The notes: generated by a model not told the origin, from the letters alone. 64,000 nucleotides of DNA from Gammaproteobacteria bacterium (GCA_013214965.1 JABSRU010000019.1:1-64000); one strand, 5' to 3'; shown: positions 52,687-63,596, counted from the stretch's first letter. A program made the numbers and translations.

Positions 52687-55584
52687 TCATAATCCGAGCT
52701 GTGTTTGGTAATCCAGTAGCAGTGGCAGTGATTTTTTAATCTGTTGACCGAGCATCGCTAGTTGTTCGGGGGATAAAACTTGAGACTGACAGTGTTCTTC
52801 TAAAGCTCCACACACTACTGCCAATTTGGTCATGCCGACACTTTGAGTGGCGCCTTTAAATTTGTGTAGTTGTTGCTGTTGTTGAACGGGATTAGCGCCT
52901 TGTAACAGCGGTAATAGCTCTTGGCTTTGTTGCTTAAATAAATCAATTAACCCACTGACTTGTTGCTCACCTAAATAGGGCAGATCTAGATTGAGGATCT
53001 CGGGATTAAATTGTTCGGTTGATGCTATTTGTACTGGGCAGTCGATGACAACCGATTGACTGTGGCCTGCCATTACCTTGCTGATCGTGGCGGTTAATCG
53101 TTTCATTTGTACCGGTTTGGCAATGAAGTCATCAAACCCTGCTTTAATGTACTGATCGATATCTTCTTGAAAGACATGAGCCGACACCGCAATGGTTTTT
53201 AGTTCGTAGTGATCATTGCTGGCTTGTTGTTTTAGTTGTTGGGCTAAGTCGACGCCATTGATGTCTGGTAAGTTGATATCGACCAAGGCTAAATCAAAGC
53301 GAGATTGTGTTAGTGCCGCAAACGCTGCTTTACCATCTGCAACGCCATGAACACGATGACCTAGTTTTTCGGTTAATCCGATGGCGACTTGACGGTTAAT
53401 ATCATTGTCTTCGACCACTAAAATGTTAAGCGTAACTGCAGTGGCAACGAGTAGTGATTGCGGCGGTGGCGGCGCAATAATTAATTCTGTAGCCACTTTA
53501 TCTAATCTCAGGCCGAATGAAAAACAGCTGCCTTGGCCGACGATGCTATTGAGCGACAGTTGTCCTTTCATTGCGCTGACTAACCGTTGACAAATAGCGA
53601 GCCCTAAACCTGTGCCTGAGGCGCTGCTGACGTTAGCTACTTGAGTAAAGGCTTCAAATATTTCTAATTGCTTGCTAGGGGCAATGCCAATACCGGAGTC
53701 GGTGACGCTGAAATAAATGAAGTTGCTACTGCTTGATTGCGTCGAGCTGGCAATATCAAGAATGACATAACCATTGGTGGTAAATTTTATCGCGTTATTG
53801 ACTAAATTTATCAGCACTTGCCGTAATTTACTGAGATCTGCCATCGCCCATAACGGTTGGTCGCCTGTGACACTATAGCTTAGGGCTATTCCTTTGGCTT
53901 GCGCGCGCGACTGCATTAATTCAATCACTTCATGCCCAAGCCGCTCTAGCTCAATGGCACGAGGCACAATTGAAATATGACCCGCTTCAATTTTAGAATA
54001 GTCGAGAATGTCATTTAAAATATCTAATAAATTCTCACTGGAATGTAAAATAGTGGTGGCATAAGTGTGTTGCTGAGCGGTTAATTCGCTATCTAAAATT
54101 AACTCTAGAGTGCCAATCATCCCATTCATTGGGGTTCTTATTTCATGGCTCATATTGGCTAAGAATACTGATTTGGCTCGATTGGCTTGTTCTGCGAGTT
54201 GCTTGGCGATAGTGTGATCGCTCATTTCTTGCTGTAGTTTGTCGTTGGCGTTACTGAGCTGGTGAGTGCGCTGGATCACCAATTGTTCGAGCTGTGCTTT
54301 ATGCTGTTGTAATTCTTGTTCTAAGGCTTGTTTATTGATCGCATTATCACGGAATACTTCAATGGCTTGCGCCATTTGAGCTAGTTCGTCTCGACCCGTT
54401 AACGCCACTGTTACGCTTAAATCACCTGCCGCCAGCTGTGAGATAGCTGCGGTATGTTGGCTTAATCGATAGACAATGCCACGATAAACTACTAGCCACA
54501 TCACCAATATCACCACCAATAATGACAAAATCATTGAGATCCCAAATATAATTTTTGACCATTTAACCAGTTCTTGGTGCTGACTACTGGTTTGTTGGGC
54601 TAGGGTGGTACCGTCTTTAATTAAGCTAATAATTTGTTGGTTAAGTTCGGTTAAATCCATGGAAATATTATGATTAAGTTGCTCACTTTGTTGACTTAGT
54701 TCTAGGTTGATTTGTTGTTTAGCTAACAGTTGAGTCGTTAAATCCAGCTGCTTAATCGCAAGCATCGCTTTGTGATAACGCTGGGGATCGGCAATGGCGC
54801 TGACTAACTGTTTTATTAGCTCGATATGCTTAATTTGCTGTTGTCCTAGCTTGGTTAACTTCGACTGTTGTTTGCTGGAGGGGATAAGGTAAATAATTTG
54901 ACTTAACTCTAAACTATGGCGCTGTAATGCATGCATTTTGTTGAGTTGATTAAGGTCTTGCTCAATCACTTGATCAAGCACTAATTGAATTTTTTCATCG
55001 ACCGCTTGCCGTTGGTTAGGCTTGGTTAAGAGGTTGTAAATACCGCCCAGTTTAACCTGAGCAAAGGTATTAGCATTGGCTATTTGCGATTGTGATAACT
55101 GCGAAATATCATTAATCGCTCGACCTATTTTACCTGACAACTGGTTAATTGATTGTTGATACTCAATATGTTGTTGAGCATAAAGGTCTAGCTGGTCAAT
55201 CTTTTTTCTGATCAATTGGTTGATACTTTGCAGTTTTACTAAACCATTTTTGGAGTGCTCTAATGAGTTAAGTGATTGCAATTTTTCTTTAATCGCAACA
55301 TTTAATTGGTTTAGTACATCACTATATTGTTGTCGCTGAGTTTGGTTTTTTGCGGTTTTTAATAGGGTTGTTTGGTGGGTGATTTGTAAACTAATGTTCG
55401 CTAACTCACGGGCACTGGTTAAGCTGGGGATTATCTGGCGGTTAATATATTCGCCACTGTTGGCGATTAAATTGAGACTAAACCATGAAATCAAGCTGAC
55501 AAACAGCAACAGGCCAGTAATAAAACTAAAAGCAAATAGTAGTTTGCTACCTATACTTCGATGAAACTGCAATGTAAGCTCCAC
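52687..55584 (-). CDS. torS: TMAO sensor hybrid histidine kinase TorS
   Basis: 965 residues from a GTG with GAGGT seven bases upstream. First membrane segment at about 14-36, a periplasmic helical domain (about 37-340), second segment (about 345-368), HAMP (about 370-425), coiled coil (to 470), HisKA with H480 in NMSHEIRTP, HATPase (about 590-700), receiver with the phosphorylated Asp in [11 protein letters not shown] (about 725-845) and an Hpt domain with its His in [10 protein letters not shown]. This four-step relay signals TMAO to TorR. It is divergent from torT across only 39 bp, so the TMAO-binding TorT and its kinase are coregulated. Confidence 0.94.
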   Translation of the reverse strand: MELTLQFHRSIGSKLLFAFSFITGLLLFVSLISWFSLNLIANSGEYINRQIIPSLTSARELANISLQITHQTTLLKTAKNQTQRQQYSDVLNQLNVAIKEKLQSLNSLEHSKNGLVKLQSINQLIRKKIDQLDLYAQQHIEYQQSINQLSGKIGRAINDISQLSQSQIANANTFAQVKLGGIYNLLTKPNQRQAVDEKIQLVLDQVIEQDLNQLNKMHALQRHSLELSQIIYLIPSSKQQSKLTKLGQQQIKHIELIKQLVSAIADPQRYHKAMLAIKQLDLTTQLLAKQQINLELSQQSEQLNHNISMDLTELNQQIISLIKDGTTLAQQTSSQHQELVKWSKIIFGISMILSLLVVILVMWLVVYRGIVYRLSQHTAAISQLAAGDLSVTVALTGRDELAQMAQAIEVFRDNAINKQALEQELQQHKAQLEQLVIQRTHQLSNANDKLQQEMSDHTIAKQLAEQANRAKSVFLANMSHEIRTPMNGMIGTLELILDSELTAQQHTYATTILHSSENLLDILNDILDYSKIEAGHISIVPRAIELERLGHEVIELMQSRAQAKGIALSYSVTGDQPLWAMADLSKLRQVLINLVNNAIKFTTNGYVILDIASSTQSSSSNFIYFSVTDSGIGIAPSKQLEIFEAFTQVANVSSASGTGLGLAICQRLVSAMKGQLSLNSIVGQGSCFSFGLRLDKVATELIIAPPPPQSLLVATAVTLNILVVEDNDINRQVAIGLTEKLGHRVHGVADGKAAFAALTQSRFDLALVDINLPDINGVDLAQQLKQQASNDHYELKTIAVSAHVFQEDIDQYIKAGFDDFIAKPVQMKRLTATISKVMAGHSQSVVIDCPVQIASTEQFNPEILNLDLPYLGEQQVSGLIDLFKQQSQELLPLLQGANPVQQQQQLHKFKGATQSVGMTKLAVVCGALEEHCQSQVLSPEQLAMLGQQIKKSLPLLLDYQTQLGL

Positions 55585-55623
55585 TATAAATACCTCATTA
55601 CAAAATTGCTCGAGGATTATTGG

Positions 55624-56583
55624 TTGAAAATTATTATTATCTTGTGGCTAGCGATGGCTTCTTTTTGTCTTGTTGCTAACTCGTCGCCTTGGCGTATTTG
55701 TGCAGTTTATCCCCACCTCAAAGACTCCTATTGGCTAAGCATCAATTTTGGCATGATCAAGCAAGCAAAACAAAGGGCGATTAAATTAAAAGTGTTGGAG
55801 GCAGGCGGTTATGGTAACAGCGATAGTCAGTGGCAACAAATAGAGCACTGCCGCAAGTGGCAGGCCGATGCCATTTTATTCGGCTCGGTATTATTTGATC
55901 CCTTTAGCGAACAACTCGGATTAATCAACCGGCATACACCGTTATTTAGTTTGGTTAATGAAGTCGATAAAGTAGAGCTAACCGCCAGCATTGGCGTATC
56001 TTGGGATGAAATGGGATTTAAACTTGGGAAATATCTAGCGAAAATTCATCCAGCATCAACACCAACCGTCAGGTTAGCTTGGTTTCCTGGCCCCTTAAAT
56101 GGTGGCGGTAGTGAGCAGGCCACCACTGGACTGATCCGAGCGATTAAAGGGAGTGCAATTGAATTAGTGACCATTGAATATGGTCTTAACGATAATATTA
56201 GTCAGTTTTCGTTAATTAAATCGGTCTTAACCAAATACCCTAATATCGATTATTTAGCCGGTAATGCGGTGATGGCCGAAATGGCGATTAGTGAAGTTAG
56301 TGCGATTTCAGCTCAGCAACGACCTAAAATTTTAAGTCATTATTTTAGTCATGGTGTTTATCGTGGTATAGCGCGCGGAAAAATCATGATGGCAAATACC
56401 GATCAAATGGTATTACAAGGAAAAATGGCGATAAACCAAGTTATCGACTACCTAGACGGTCGAGACATTGAATCAAATCAAGGCCCTAAAATATTAACCA
56501 TCGATCCGACTAATATTGATAAGTTTACGTTAAGCGACTCGCTATCACCGAGCGACTATAAACCGAGTTATCAAGTTAATTAA
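55624..56583 (+). CDS. torT: Periplasmic TMAO-binding protein TorT
   Basis: 319 residues from a TTG at 55624, which has GAGGA seven bases upstream and yields a clean signal peptide ([20 protein letters not shown]). The longest frame starts at 55561, which would overlap the torS start and give an unlikely leader. The body is a periplasmic-binding-protein (LacI/RbsB-like) fold: [46 protein letters not shown] and [21 protein letters not shown]. TorT binds TMAO and modulates TorS in the periplasm. Divergent torS supports the identity. Confidence 0.9.
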   Translation: MKIIIILWLAMASFCLVANSSPWRICAVYPHLKDSYWLSINFGMIKQAKQRAIKLKVLEAGGYGNSDSQWQQIEHCRKWQADAILFGSVLFDPFSEQLGLINRHTPLFSLVNEVDKVELTASIGVSWDEMGFKLGKYLAKIHPASTPTVRLAWFPGPLNGGGSEQATTGLIRAIKGSAIELVTIEYGLNDNISQFSLIKSVLTKYPNIDYLAGNAVMAEMAISEVSAISAQQRPKILSHYFSHGVYRGIARGKIMMANTDQMVLQGKMAINQVIDYLDGRDIESNQGPKILTIDPTNIDKFTLSDSLSPSDYKPSYQVN

Positions 56584-56607
56584 ACTGACTAAAACACTAG
56601 CAATAAA

Positions 56608-56697
56608 TTAGCTAAAGCTAGCTTTGGCGTCACCACTGCCCTGAATTAGACCCGTTAAAAATAGTAATACCGGTAAAGGAATTAACTTAATAATCAT
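56608..56697 (-). CDS. Candidate 29-residue hydrophobic peptide
   Basis: Starts six bases after the acetyltransferase stop and reads MIIKLIPLPVLLFLTGLIQG followed by a polar tail (SGDAKASFS). One membrane helix or a signal is predicted. Its only support is position and composition, with AAGGT upstream. No family is known to me. Confidence 0.3.
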   Translation of the reverse strand: MIIKLIPLPVLLFLTGLIQGSGDAKASFS

Positions 56698-56702
56698 GAT
56701 GA

Positions 56703-57119
56703 TTATACCTTCGATAAAGCCACTTCCATTTTATAATAAGCAACGCCTGCTTTATAAAAACGCTCACTACATTTATGCATATCAAAGCGTTGATAAATGT
56801 TTAATGCTGATTCTCTAGCGTCACACCATAAATATTCTATCTGGGCGTTTTTTAGCGTGTCAATAATATGCTTTAACATCGTAGATCCAATTCCTTGGTT
56901 TTGATAACGAGGATCGGTAGCTAATTTACGTAAACGGGCCTTAGGTAACGTAAAATACACCGAAGCTACACAAATAAGCACTTCGTTAACAAAAGCACCG
57001 AAATGCAAGCCATCAGTATCCTCATCGATATGGCAAAATTCCATGGGTTTATTTGGCCATAATACGCTATGACGAAGTGGGATCGTTTGTTGCCAAGAAA
57101 TAGTACGAATTTCTATAAT
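56703..57119 (-). CDS. GNAT-family N-acetyltransferase with apparent AUU start
   Basis: 138 residues if translation starts at ATT 57119; 113 residues from the first ATG (57044). The longer version begins with EIRTISWQQTIPLRHSVLWPNKP, a conserved GNAT N-terminal strand and helix that the ATG form lacks, and AAGGAG lies six bases before the ATT. The acetyl-CoA site is RKLATDPRYQNQGIGSTML (Q/RxxGxG motif). The C-terminus YYKMEVAL is also standard. The acceptor is unknown. It lies between torT and torR but is not a known tor component. Confidence 0.8.
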   Translation of the reverse strand: MIEIRTISWQQTIPLRHSVLWPNKPMEFCHIDEDTDGLHFGAFVNEVLICVASVYFTLPKARLRKLATDPRYQNQGIGSTMLKHIIDTLKNAQIEYLWCDARESALNIYQRFDMHKCSERFYKAGVAYYKMEVALSKV

Positions 57120-57223
57120 ATGCAGCTCCTTGAAGATATCATTCTAAAAGTAGAAATTAAAATTTAATACATCGGGTAACTATATGTCATAAGATCCGAT
57201 GTCGGTAAATTGATCATATCAAG

Positions 57224-57937
57224 CTAACTAACGTCTGGTGCAAACAAATAACCTTCACCATGAACGGTAATAAATAATTGCGGATTTTTAGGATTTACTT
57301 CAATTTTATTACGTAACCGTCGAATAAGGACATCGATGGTGCGATCGTTAGGATCTTCGACTCGATGATCGATCAGGTTGAGTAGGCGATCACGACTTAG
57401 CACTTGACCTGAATGAGCAATGAAAGCGACTAAAATTTCATATTCGGCTTTGGTCAGTTTAATTTGTTCGTCGCCTTTGGTGAGCTTGCGGCGAGGGATA
57501 TCGAAACGGTAATCACTAAAATAAAAGGCATCGTCGTCAATTTTACTCGGCTCATCAACGGCGTGGGTTAGCGAAACTCGCCATAGTAAGTTTTTGACTC
57601 GCACTAACAGTTCCCGCAACTCGAACGGTTTGGTGACATAGTCGTCGGCGCCCATTTCTAAACCAATAATTTTATCAATGGTATCGGTACGACCGGTCAC
57701 TAAAATAATCCCGATGTTGGATTGCGCGCGAAGGTTGCGGGTGATGCTTAAACCATCTTCGTCAGGCAAATTAATATCTAACATCACTAAGTCAATCGCA
57801 TGTTGCGCCATAACGCTGTCTAGTTCGGCTTTGTTTTGCGCCTGACTGACCCGATAACCTTCATGTTGAAAATAGCCAACGAGTTTAGCTCTGGTGATTG
57901 CTTCATCTTCAACGACTAAAATGTGTTTATTTTTCAC
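57224..57937 (-). CDS. torR: TMAO response regulator TorR
   Basis: 237 residues from a GTG at 57937 with AAGGGA five bases upstream; the protein then starts like E. coli TorR. A longer frame adds 21 residues of no family match. The receiver domain has E10-D11, the phosphoacceptor D54 in LVMLDINLPDEDG, and VTGRTDTIDKIIGLEMGADDYVTKPFELRELLVRVKNLLWR, very close to TorR. The OmpR-type winged helix spans about 135-232 and ends VHGEGYLFAPDV. It activates torF and torECAD; its own promoter shares the operator at 57996-58030 with torF. Confidence 0.94.
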   Translation of the reverse strand: MKNKHILVVEDEAITRAKLVGYFQHEGYRVSQAQNKAELDSVMAQHAIDLVMLDINLPDEDGLSITRNLRAQSNIGIILVTGRTDTIDKIIGLEMGADDYVTKPFELRELLVRVKNLLWRVSLTHAVDEPSKIDDDAFYFSDYRFDIPRRKLTKGDEQIKLTKAEYEILVAFIAHSGQVLSRDRLLNLIDHRVEDPNDRTIDVLIRRLRNKIEVNPKNPQLFITVHGEGYLFAPDVS

Positions 57938-57995
57938 CGTGTTCCCTTGATGTGAATGAATGTGACGAATTTTAGATATAAATTTAAATAACCCA

Positions 57996-58030
57996 TTCAT
58001 TTATGGTGGCAATGCTATTCATATCTTCTA
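57996..58030. promoter_or_regulatory. TorR operator between torR and torF
   Basis: TTCAT at 57996-58000 and TTCAT at 58018-58022 are exactly 22 bp apart. The second lies in CTATTCATAT, one base from the E. coli tor box CTGTTCATAT. The stretch GCAATGCTATTCATATCT reappears almost unchanged upstream of torE. Confidence 0.75.
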
Positions 58031-58078
58031 TTTACAATGACTTTATCAAATTTATTAAACATCATGGAGAGTTTAACA

Positions 58079-58828
58079 ATGAAGAAAGCAATTGGTTTCG
58101 CTGCGGCGGCTATTGTACTATCGACTGGTGTTATAGCAAATGAACAACCATCGGAGCAACAATTTTTTGGTGGCCAATTCAGCGGTTCGCTTAAAATTGC
58201 GACTGATTATGTCTTTCGCGGTGAATCAGAAGTAGTAGATGGCGAGATCCCTGCGGTACAGGGGACATTTAATTGGACCCATAAAAATGGTACCTATGCC
58301 GGACTGTTTTCATCAACCAATAAATTTGCCACAACTCCTGATATTTATGCTGTTGTTGGACCTTACATGGGTAAATTCGGTCAATTTGGTGACAGTGGTA
58401 TTGGCTATAATGTGATGGTTTTTCATTATATGTATCCTGGTGCTGAAAATCTTGATTACACCGAGTTATGGCTTAAGGTCAATAAAGACTTTGGTCCGGT
58501 TAATTTAGAACTAGAAATAACCCCAACGTTAAATGAGTGGTTTGCTGTTGACGGTTGGTATGGTGTTAATTATGCGCTACATCCTAAAACGACCTTTGAT
58601 AATGGGATTCAATTATCGGGCTCTATCGGCTATCAAGGTTTATCTGGTCATGGCGCGGAAGGCTGGGCTCATTGGAATGTAGGCATCAATAAAGATTTTT
58701 ATGGAATCAATCTTGATGTGCGCTATCACGACTCTGATGTCGACAGCAGCCACTTAGTGTATGGCTCTGCCGATGGTCTAAAAATATTTGATCAACGTCT
58801 TGTTTTTAGTATAACGAAGAGCTTTTAG
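58079..58828 (+). CDS. torF: Outer-membrane protein TorF (TIGR02001/Gcw_chp)
   Basis: 249 residues from the ATG at 58079, which has GGAGA upstream; 14 extra residues from an earlier ATG do not look like a signal. The signal peptide is MKKAIGFAAAAIVLSTGVIA. The mature protein has GSLKIATDYVFRGES and FNWTHKNGTYAGLFSS, then beta-strands, ending with SITKSF (a C-terminal Phe as in barrels). TorF is coinduced with the TMAO reductase in Shewanella and is predicted to be a channel for TMAO or TMA across the outer membrane. A terminator follows, so it is transcribed apart from torECAD. Confidence 0.88.
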   Translation: MKKAIGFAAAAIVLSTGVIANEQPSEQQFFGGQFSGSLKIATDYVFRGESEVVDGEIPAVQGTFNWTHKNGTYAGLFSSTNKFATTPDIYAVVGPYMGKFGQFGDSGIGYNVMVFHYMYPGAENLDYTELWLKVNKDFGPVNLELEITPTLNEWFAVDGWYGVNYALHPKTTFDNGIQLSGSIGYQGLSGHGAEGWAHWNVGINKDFYGINLDVRYHDSDVDSSHLVYGSADGLKIFDQRLVFSITKSF

Positions 58829-58929
58829 TGTGACTAAGAGTTTTTAATTTCCCCTTAACTTGTTTCATCTTTTTATCCTGTGATGCTTGCTTTGCATCAT
58901 ATCCTGACTAGCAATATCTTTGTTGCATT

Positions 58930-58960
58930 AGGCAATCTTTTACGGGGTTGCCTTTTTTTT
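58930..58960 (+). terminator. Terminator of torF
   Basis: AGGCAA (58930-58935) pairs with TTGCCT (58948-58953), followed by eight T. Confidence 0.82.
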
Positions 58961-58987
58961 CATATTTCTTCACATTCCCCCGAAAGC

Positions 58988-59024
58988 TGTTCATGACATA
59001 CCGCAATGTCATTCATATCATCTC
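58988..59024 (+). promoter_or_regulatory. TorR operator upstream of torE
   Basis: TTCAT at 58990-58994 (in CTGTTCATGA) and TTCAT at 59012-59016 (in CATTCATATC) are again exactly 22 bp apart. GCAATGTCATTCATATCA matches the torF site at most positions. The torE GTG is 40 bp further on. Confidence 0.78.
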
Positions 59025-59063
59025 GGTAAAATGGCGACATCAATAATTACCAAGGAGTTAGCG

Positions 59064-59237
59064 GTGATAACTAAACAAAATAACTCAGATCAAAAGCGTG
59101 AAACCCGAGGCCAAGAACTCAAAGCCCTAGGTTTTATTATTGTGGTGCTATTCCCAATGTTGACTATTGCTGGCATTGGCGCTTATGGATTCGTTATTTG
59201 GATGATCCAAGCATTCGGCGGCTCAGTCGGGCATTAA
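59064..59237 (+). CDS. torE: TorE small membrane protein
   Basis: 57 residues from a GTG with AAGGAG six bases upstream. An ATG at 59031 would give 11 more residues but overlaps the operator region and has no ribosome-binding site. One membrane helix (about 23-48, LGFIIVVLFPMLTIAGIGAYGF) belongs to the TorE/NapE family. In Shewanella TorE is the first gene of torECAD and is thought to assist electron transfer or TorC assembly, but the role is not settled. The TorC gene follows after 40 bp. Confidence 0.88.
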   Translation: MITKQNNSDQKRETRGQELKALGFIIVVLFPMLTIAGIGAYGFVIWMIQAFGGSVGH

Positions 59238-59277
59238 TACCAATTTTAACTATTAATATAATAATGAGGATTAGTTT

Positions 59278-60456
59278 ATGAGATGGCTAATTAATCTCTG
59301 GAAAACACTTAACAAACCAGCGCAATACCTGACGTTAGGAACGGTAAGTGTGTCGGCATTTTTAATGGGTGTTATTTTTTGGGGCGGTTTTAATACCGCA
59401 TTAGAGGCAACCAATACCGAAGCATTCTGTATTAGTTGTCACAGTATGAAAAGTAACCCTTACAAAGAGCTCCAAGAAACAGTTCATTGGAGTAATCATT
59501 CTGGGGTACGCGCAACGTGTCCAGATTGCCATGTACCGCATAATTGGAGCCGTAAAATAGCCCGTAAAATTGAAGCATCAAGTGATGTTTGGGGTTGGAT
59601 GTTTAATACGGTAAACACCGAAGAAAAATTCGTTAGCAAGCGTCTAGAAATGGCGACTCGTGAATGGGCCCGTTTTGAACGTGACGATTCCTTAGCCTGT
59701 AAAGGTTGTCATGATTATAAGTCAATGAAATGGGAAAGCATGTCTAAACTGGCGCAAAAGCAAATGAAACGCGCCGCGGAAACAGATCAAAGCTGTGTTG
59801 ATTGCCACAAAGGGATCGCTCATAAGTTACCGGACATGGGAACCGCACGGGCACCAGAGCTTATTGCTGAAGTTGGCACTGGCCCAAGTAAATTCACTAC
59901 GGGCGATACTTATTATAGTTCGTTAACCAAGCCTATCTTCCTTAATCAAAAAACAGACGTTGAAGCAGGCACCTTAAACATAGCGACTCAAGTGAAAGTG
60001 TTGGCCACTCAAGGCTCTCGTATTCAAATTGAAATTAACGGCTGGCGTAAACGAATGGGTGTTGGGCGCGTTATTTATCTTGATTTTGGCGTCAATATGT
60101 TACTGACACAGCTTGAGATATTTGCAGCAGAAGAAGAGGGCGTGATCACCGGATTTGAAGAGAAAGAAGATGACATGACTGGCCTGAAATGGCAGCGCGT
60201 GACCGTGAACGTATGGACCGAAGCTGATTATATGCTTGAGCATCAGCAACCATTATGGGATTACGCTCGCACCACATTCCGCAGCAGTTGTAGTGTTTGT
60301 CATACCCAACCTGATGAGGCGCATTTCGACGCCAATACTTGGCCGGGCATGTTCCAAGGCATGATCGCCTTCGTCAACATGGATCAAGATACCCAAGCGC
60401 TGGTTCAAAAATACTTACAACAACATTCTTCAACCTTTGTTAAAGAAAAGCATTAA
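59278..60456 (+). CDS. torC: Pentahaem c-type cytochrome TorC
   Basis: 392 residues. One N-terminal membrane anchor (about 17-37, YLTLGTVSVSAFLMGVIFWG). Five CxxCH haem sites: CISCH (51-55), CPDCH, CKGCH, CVDCH in the NapC/NirT-like half, and CSVCH in the C-terminal domain. It takes electrons from menaquinol and passes them to TorA in the periplasm. The fifth haem domain is typical of TorC rather than NapC. Spacing to torA is 15 bp, so the operon is continuous. Confidence 0.96.
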   Translation: MRWLINLWKTLNKPAQYLTLGTVSVSAFLMGVIFWGGFNTALEATNTEAFCISCHSMKSNPYKELQETVHWSNHSGVRATCPDCHVPHNWSRKIARKIEASSDVWGWMFNTVNTEEKFVSKRLEMATREWARFERDDSLACKGCHDYKSMKWESMSKLAQKQMKRAAETDQSCVDCHKGIAHKLPDMGTARAPELIAEVGTGPSKFTTGDTYYSSLTKPIFLNQKTDVEAGTLNIATQVKVLATQGSRIQIEINGWRKRMGVGRVIYLDFGVNMLLTQLEIFAAEEEGVITGFEEKEDDMTGLKWQRVTVNVWTEADYMLEHQQPLWDYARTTFRSSCSVCHTQPDEAHFDANTWPGMFQGMIAFVNMDQDTQALVQKYLQQHSSTFVKEKH

Positions 60457-60471
60457 TCGGAGCAGCATAAG

Positions 60472-62964
60472 ATGAACAGAAGAGATTTCCTAAAAGGTTT
60501 GTTATCAACATCCTATGTTGTTGCTAGCGGCGCATCAGTGCTAGCCCCACTGAGTGCGTTAGCGAAAGCGACCGCTAACAGTAACGACGGTTGGTTAACG
60601 ACCGCTAGTCATTTCGGTGCCTTTAAGATCAAACGTAAAAATGGCGTAATCGATCAGATTAAACCGTTCGATCTTGATAAGTATCCAAGTGATATGATCA
60701 ATGGTATTCGCGGTTTAGTGTATAACCCATCACGGGTTCGTTACCCAATGGTCCGTCTGGATTTTCTGCTTAAGGGTCATCAGAGTGATACCACTAAGCG
60801 TGGCGATTTTCGATTTGTGCGGGTGACTTGGGATAAAGCCTTAACGTTATTTAAAGAGTCACTGGATCAAATTCAAACCAATTATGGTCCAAGTGCTTTG
60901 CACGCAGGGCAAACTGGGTGGCGTGCGACTGGGCAGTTACATTCAAGTACCAGTCACATGCAACGTGCGGTTGGGATGCACGGTAATTTCGTTAAAAAAA
61001 TCGGTGACTATTCTACCGGTGCTGGTCAGGTAATTTTACCGTACATTTTAGGATCAACTGAAGTGTATGCTCAGGGGACTTCTTGGCCGTTGATTTTAGA
61101 AAACTCTAAAACCATCGTGTTATGGGCCAATGATCCGTTTAAAAACCTGCAGGTCGGTTGGAACGCCGAAACACATGAGTCTTATGCGTATTTAGCCCAG
61201 CTCAAACAAAAGATCAAAGAAGGTAAAATTCGGGTTATCAGTATTGATCCGGTGGTGAGCAAAACGCAAAACTACCTCGAGTGTGAACAAATTTACATTA
61301 ACCCACAAACCGATGTGCCGTTAATGTTGGCGATTGCCCATGAGCTTTATATTAATAAGCGTCATGATCAAGCCTTTATTGATGGTTACAGTCTCGGGTT
61401 TGATAAGTTTGTGCCGTATTTACTCGGTAAAGATGATGGTGTAGTAAAAACAGCCGCTTGGGCCGCCAAAATCACTGGTATTAGTGAAGAGGTGATTAAA
61501 GAGTTGGCGCAAACCATGAGCGGCGGTCGCACCCAAATGCTAATGGGCTGGTGTATTCAGCGTCAGCAACATGGCGAACAACCCTATTGGATGGCTGCGG
61601 TATTGGCCACCATGCTGGGTCAAATTGGTTTACCCGGTGGTGGTATTAGTTATGGTCATCATTATTCTAGCATTGGCGTGCCATCAACTGGCGCGGCAGC
61701 GCCGGGTGGTTTTCCGCGTAATCTTGATGAGGGTAAAAAGCCTTTATTTGATAATAATGATTTTAAAGGCGCCAGCAAAACCATTCCGGTGGCGCGGTGG
61801 GTCGATGCTATTTTGTCGCCAGGCAAAGTGATTGATGCCAATGGCGCAAAAATCACTTATCCTGATATTAAAATGATGGTTATTTCAGGCAATAATCCGT
61901 GGAATCATCATCAAGATCGTAATCGGATGAAGCTGGCCTTTCAAAAGTTGGAATGTGTAGTCACGGTAGATATTAACTGGACCGCGACCTGTCGTTTCTC
62001 CGATATAGTGTTACCGGCTTGTACCACGTTAGAGCGTAACGATATTGATGTTTATGGCAGTTACTCTAATCGTGGCGTGATAGCGATGCAAAAAATGGTT
62101 GAACCGTTGTTTGATAGTTTGTCTGATTTTGAAATATTTAGTCGTTTTGCGGCCTTACTCGGGCGTGAAAAAGAATACACCCGTGGTATGAGTGAATTCG
62201 ATTGGCTTAAAAAATTATATGACGATTGTAAAGCGGCTAACGATGGCAAGTTTGCGATGCCTGAGTTTGATCAATTTTGGCGTGATGGTTATGTTGATTT
62301 TGGTGAGGGTAAATTGTGGACTCGCCACGCTGACTTTAGAGCCGATCCAGAGATTAACCCGTTAGGGACACCATCGGGTATGATTGAAATATTTAGTCGT
62401 AAAATCGCCCGTTATAAATACGATGATTGTCATGGTCACCCAATGTGGATGGAAAAAACCGAACGTAGTCACGGTGGTCCAGGGTCTGACAAACATCCGA
62501 TTTGGATGCAATCTTGTCACCCCGATAAACGTCTGCATTCACAAATGTGCGAATCAGCAGAATTTAGAGCAACCTATACCGTGCAAGGGCGTGAGCCTGT
62601 TTACCTTAATCCATTGGATGCGAAAGCCCGTGGCATTAAAGATGGTGATGTGGTTCGGGTGTTTAACGACCGAGGTCAGCTGTTAGCGGGTGCGGTAGTG
62701 TCAAATAACTTTCCTTCTGGGGTGATCCGGATTGAAGAAGGCGCTTGGTATGGTCCGGTTGGTGATGATGGCAGCGTGCAAGGCGGCGCAAAAATTGGCG
62801 CGATCTGTAGTTATGGCGATCCAAACACCTTAACTCAAGACATCGGCACTTCTAAATTAGCCCAAGCCTGTTCTGCTTATACGTGTTTGGTTAACTATGA
62901 GAAATTTAAGGGCAAGGTGCCAGCGGTATCTTCATTTAATGGTCCAATTGAGGTTAAAATATAA
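60472..62964 (+). CDS. torA: TMAO reductase molybdoenzyme TorA
   Basis: 830 residues. The twin-arginine signal is NRRDFLK, followed by a hydrophobic stretch ([20 protein letters not shown]). The Mo-bisMGD protein shows [19 protein letters not shown], the serine Mo ligand region [39 protein letters not shown] and the C-terminal [26 protein letters not shown]. It reduces TMAO to TMA with electrons from TorC in the periplasm. Length equals that of Shewanella and E. coli TorA (about 830-848). Its stop overlaps the torD start by one base. Confidence 0.96.
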   Translation: MNRRDFLKGLLSTSYVVASGASVLAPLSALAKATANSNDGWLTTASHFGAFKIKRKNGVIDQIKPFDLDKYPSDMINGIRGLVYNPSRVRYPMVRLDFLLKGHQSDTTKRGDFRFVRVTWDKALTLFKESLDQIQTNYGPSALHAGQTGWRATGQLHSSTSHMQRAVGMHGNFVKKIGDYSTGAGQVILPYILGSTEVYAQGTSWPLILENSKTIVLWANDPFKNLQVGWNAETHESYAYLAQLKQKIKEGKIRVISIDPVVSKTQNYLECEQIYINPQTDVPLMLAIAHELYINKRHDQAFIDGYSLGFDKFVPYLLGKDDGVVKTAAWAAKITGISEEVIKELAQTMSGGRTQMLMGWCIQRQQHGEQPYWMAAVLATMLGQIGLPGGGISYGHHYSSIGVPSTGAAAPGGFPRNLDEGKKPLFDNNDFKGASKTIPVARWVDAILSPGKVIDANGAKITYPDIKMMVISGNNPWNHHQDRNRMKLAFQKLECVVTVDINWTATCRFSDIVLPACTTLERNDIDVYGSYSNRGVIAMQKMVEPLFDSLSDFEIFSRFAALLGREKEYTRGMSEFDWLKKLYDDCKAANDGKFAMPEFDQFWRDGYVDFGEGKLWTRHADFRADPEINPLGTPSGMIEIFSRKIARYKYDDCHGHPMWMEKTERSHGGPGSDKHPIWMQSCHPDKRLHSQMCESAEFRATYTVQGREPVYLNPLDAKARGIKDGDVVRVFNDRGQLLAGAVVSNNFPSGVIRIEEGAWYGPVGDDGSVQGGAKIGAICSYGDPNTLTQDIGTSKLAQACSAYTCLVNYEKFKGKVPAVSSFNGPIEVKI

Positions 62965-63596
62965 TGATGATTCATAATCCAGAGCACCAAGCACGGCAAC
63001 GTGTGTATCAATTGTTGTCGTCTTTATTTGCCAAAGAAGTTGATCAAGCAATGCGTGATGAATTAATGGCGGAGCCTGGTCAATTGTTTTTGCAACAGCT
63101 GGCAAGAGCTCCAGAATTTGCTGCGCCGATCAGTCAAATGCAACAGGTACTCGGGGGCCTAAATTCAACCCCAGATTTACTAGAGTTGGCCGCTGATTAT
63201 TGTGGTTTGTTTCTGGTCGGCACCAAGCACAGCGCATCGCCTTACGCCAGTTTGTATGGTCATGAGCAGGAGCCGACTATTTTTGGTCAGCAACATCATC
63301 AAATGTCAGAGTTTTTAAAGGATCAACGGTTGCAGTTAGCCAGTGATTTTTTAGAGCCTGCGGATCATCTGGCGGTTATTCTTGCTTACGCAGGGCATTT
63401 GGCAGTCAATTATCCGGAGCAACAGCAGTTGGATTATTTACAAAGTCAGTTAGCACCTTGGCTCGATAAATTTGTCGCTCAGGTGATTAAGATCGATCAG
63501 GGGCTATTTTATCAGGCTTTGGCGGAACTTACTCAAGCGTGGATAGCCAGCGAAATCAGCTGGCTGCAATCGATTAAAAGTAGTAATTCAGCTTAA
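62964..63596 (+). CDS. torD: TorA-specific chaperone TorD
   Basis: 210 residues of the TorD/DmsD family: RQRVYQLLSSLFAKEVD near the start, LAADYCGLFLV, SASPYASLYGHE and EPADHLAVILAYAGHLA. It binds the Tat signal of TorA and assists cofactor insertion in the cytoplasm. The ATG lies in the torA stop (TAATG), so translation is coupled. Its 3' end overlaps by 23 bp the end of the convergent barrel gene, and no terminator is visible between them. Confidence 0.94.
   Translation: MMIHNPEHQARQRVYQLLSSLFAKEVDQAMRDELMAEPGQLFLQQLARAPEFAAPISQMQQVLGGLNSTPDLLELAADYCGLFLVGTKHSASPYASLYGHEQEPTIFGQQHHQMSEFLKDQRLQLASDFLEPADHLAVILAYAGHLAVNYPEQQQLDYLQSQLAPWLDKFVAQVIKIDQGLFYQALAELTQAWIASEISWLQSIKSSNSA

Noticed and set aside
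55561..55623. Upstream start for torT at 55561
   Set aside because: It would overlap the torS GTG region by 24 bp and give a charged leader in place of a signal peptide. The TTG at 55624 has GAGGA seven bases upstream and a normal signal sequence.
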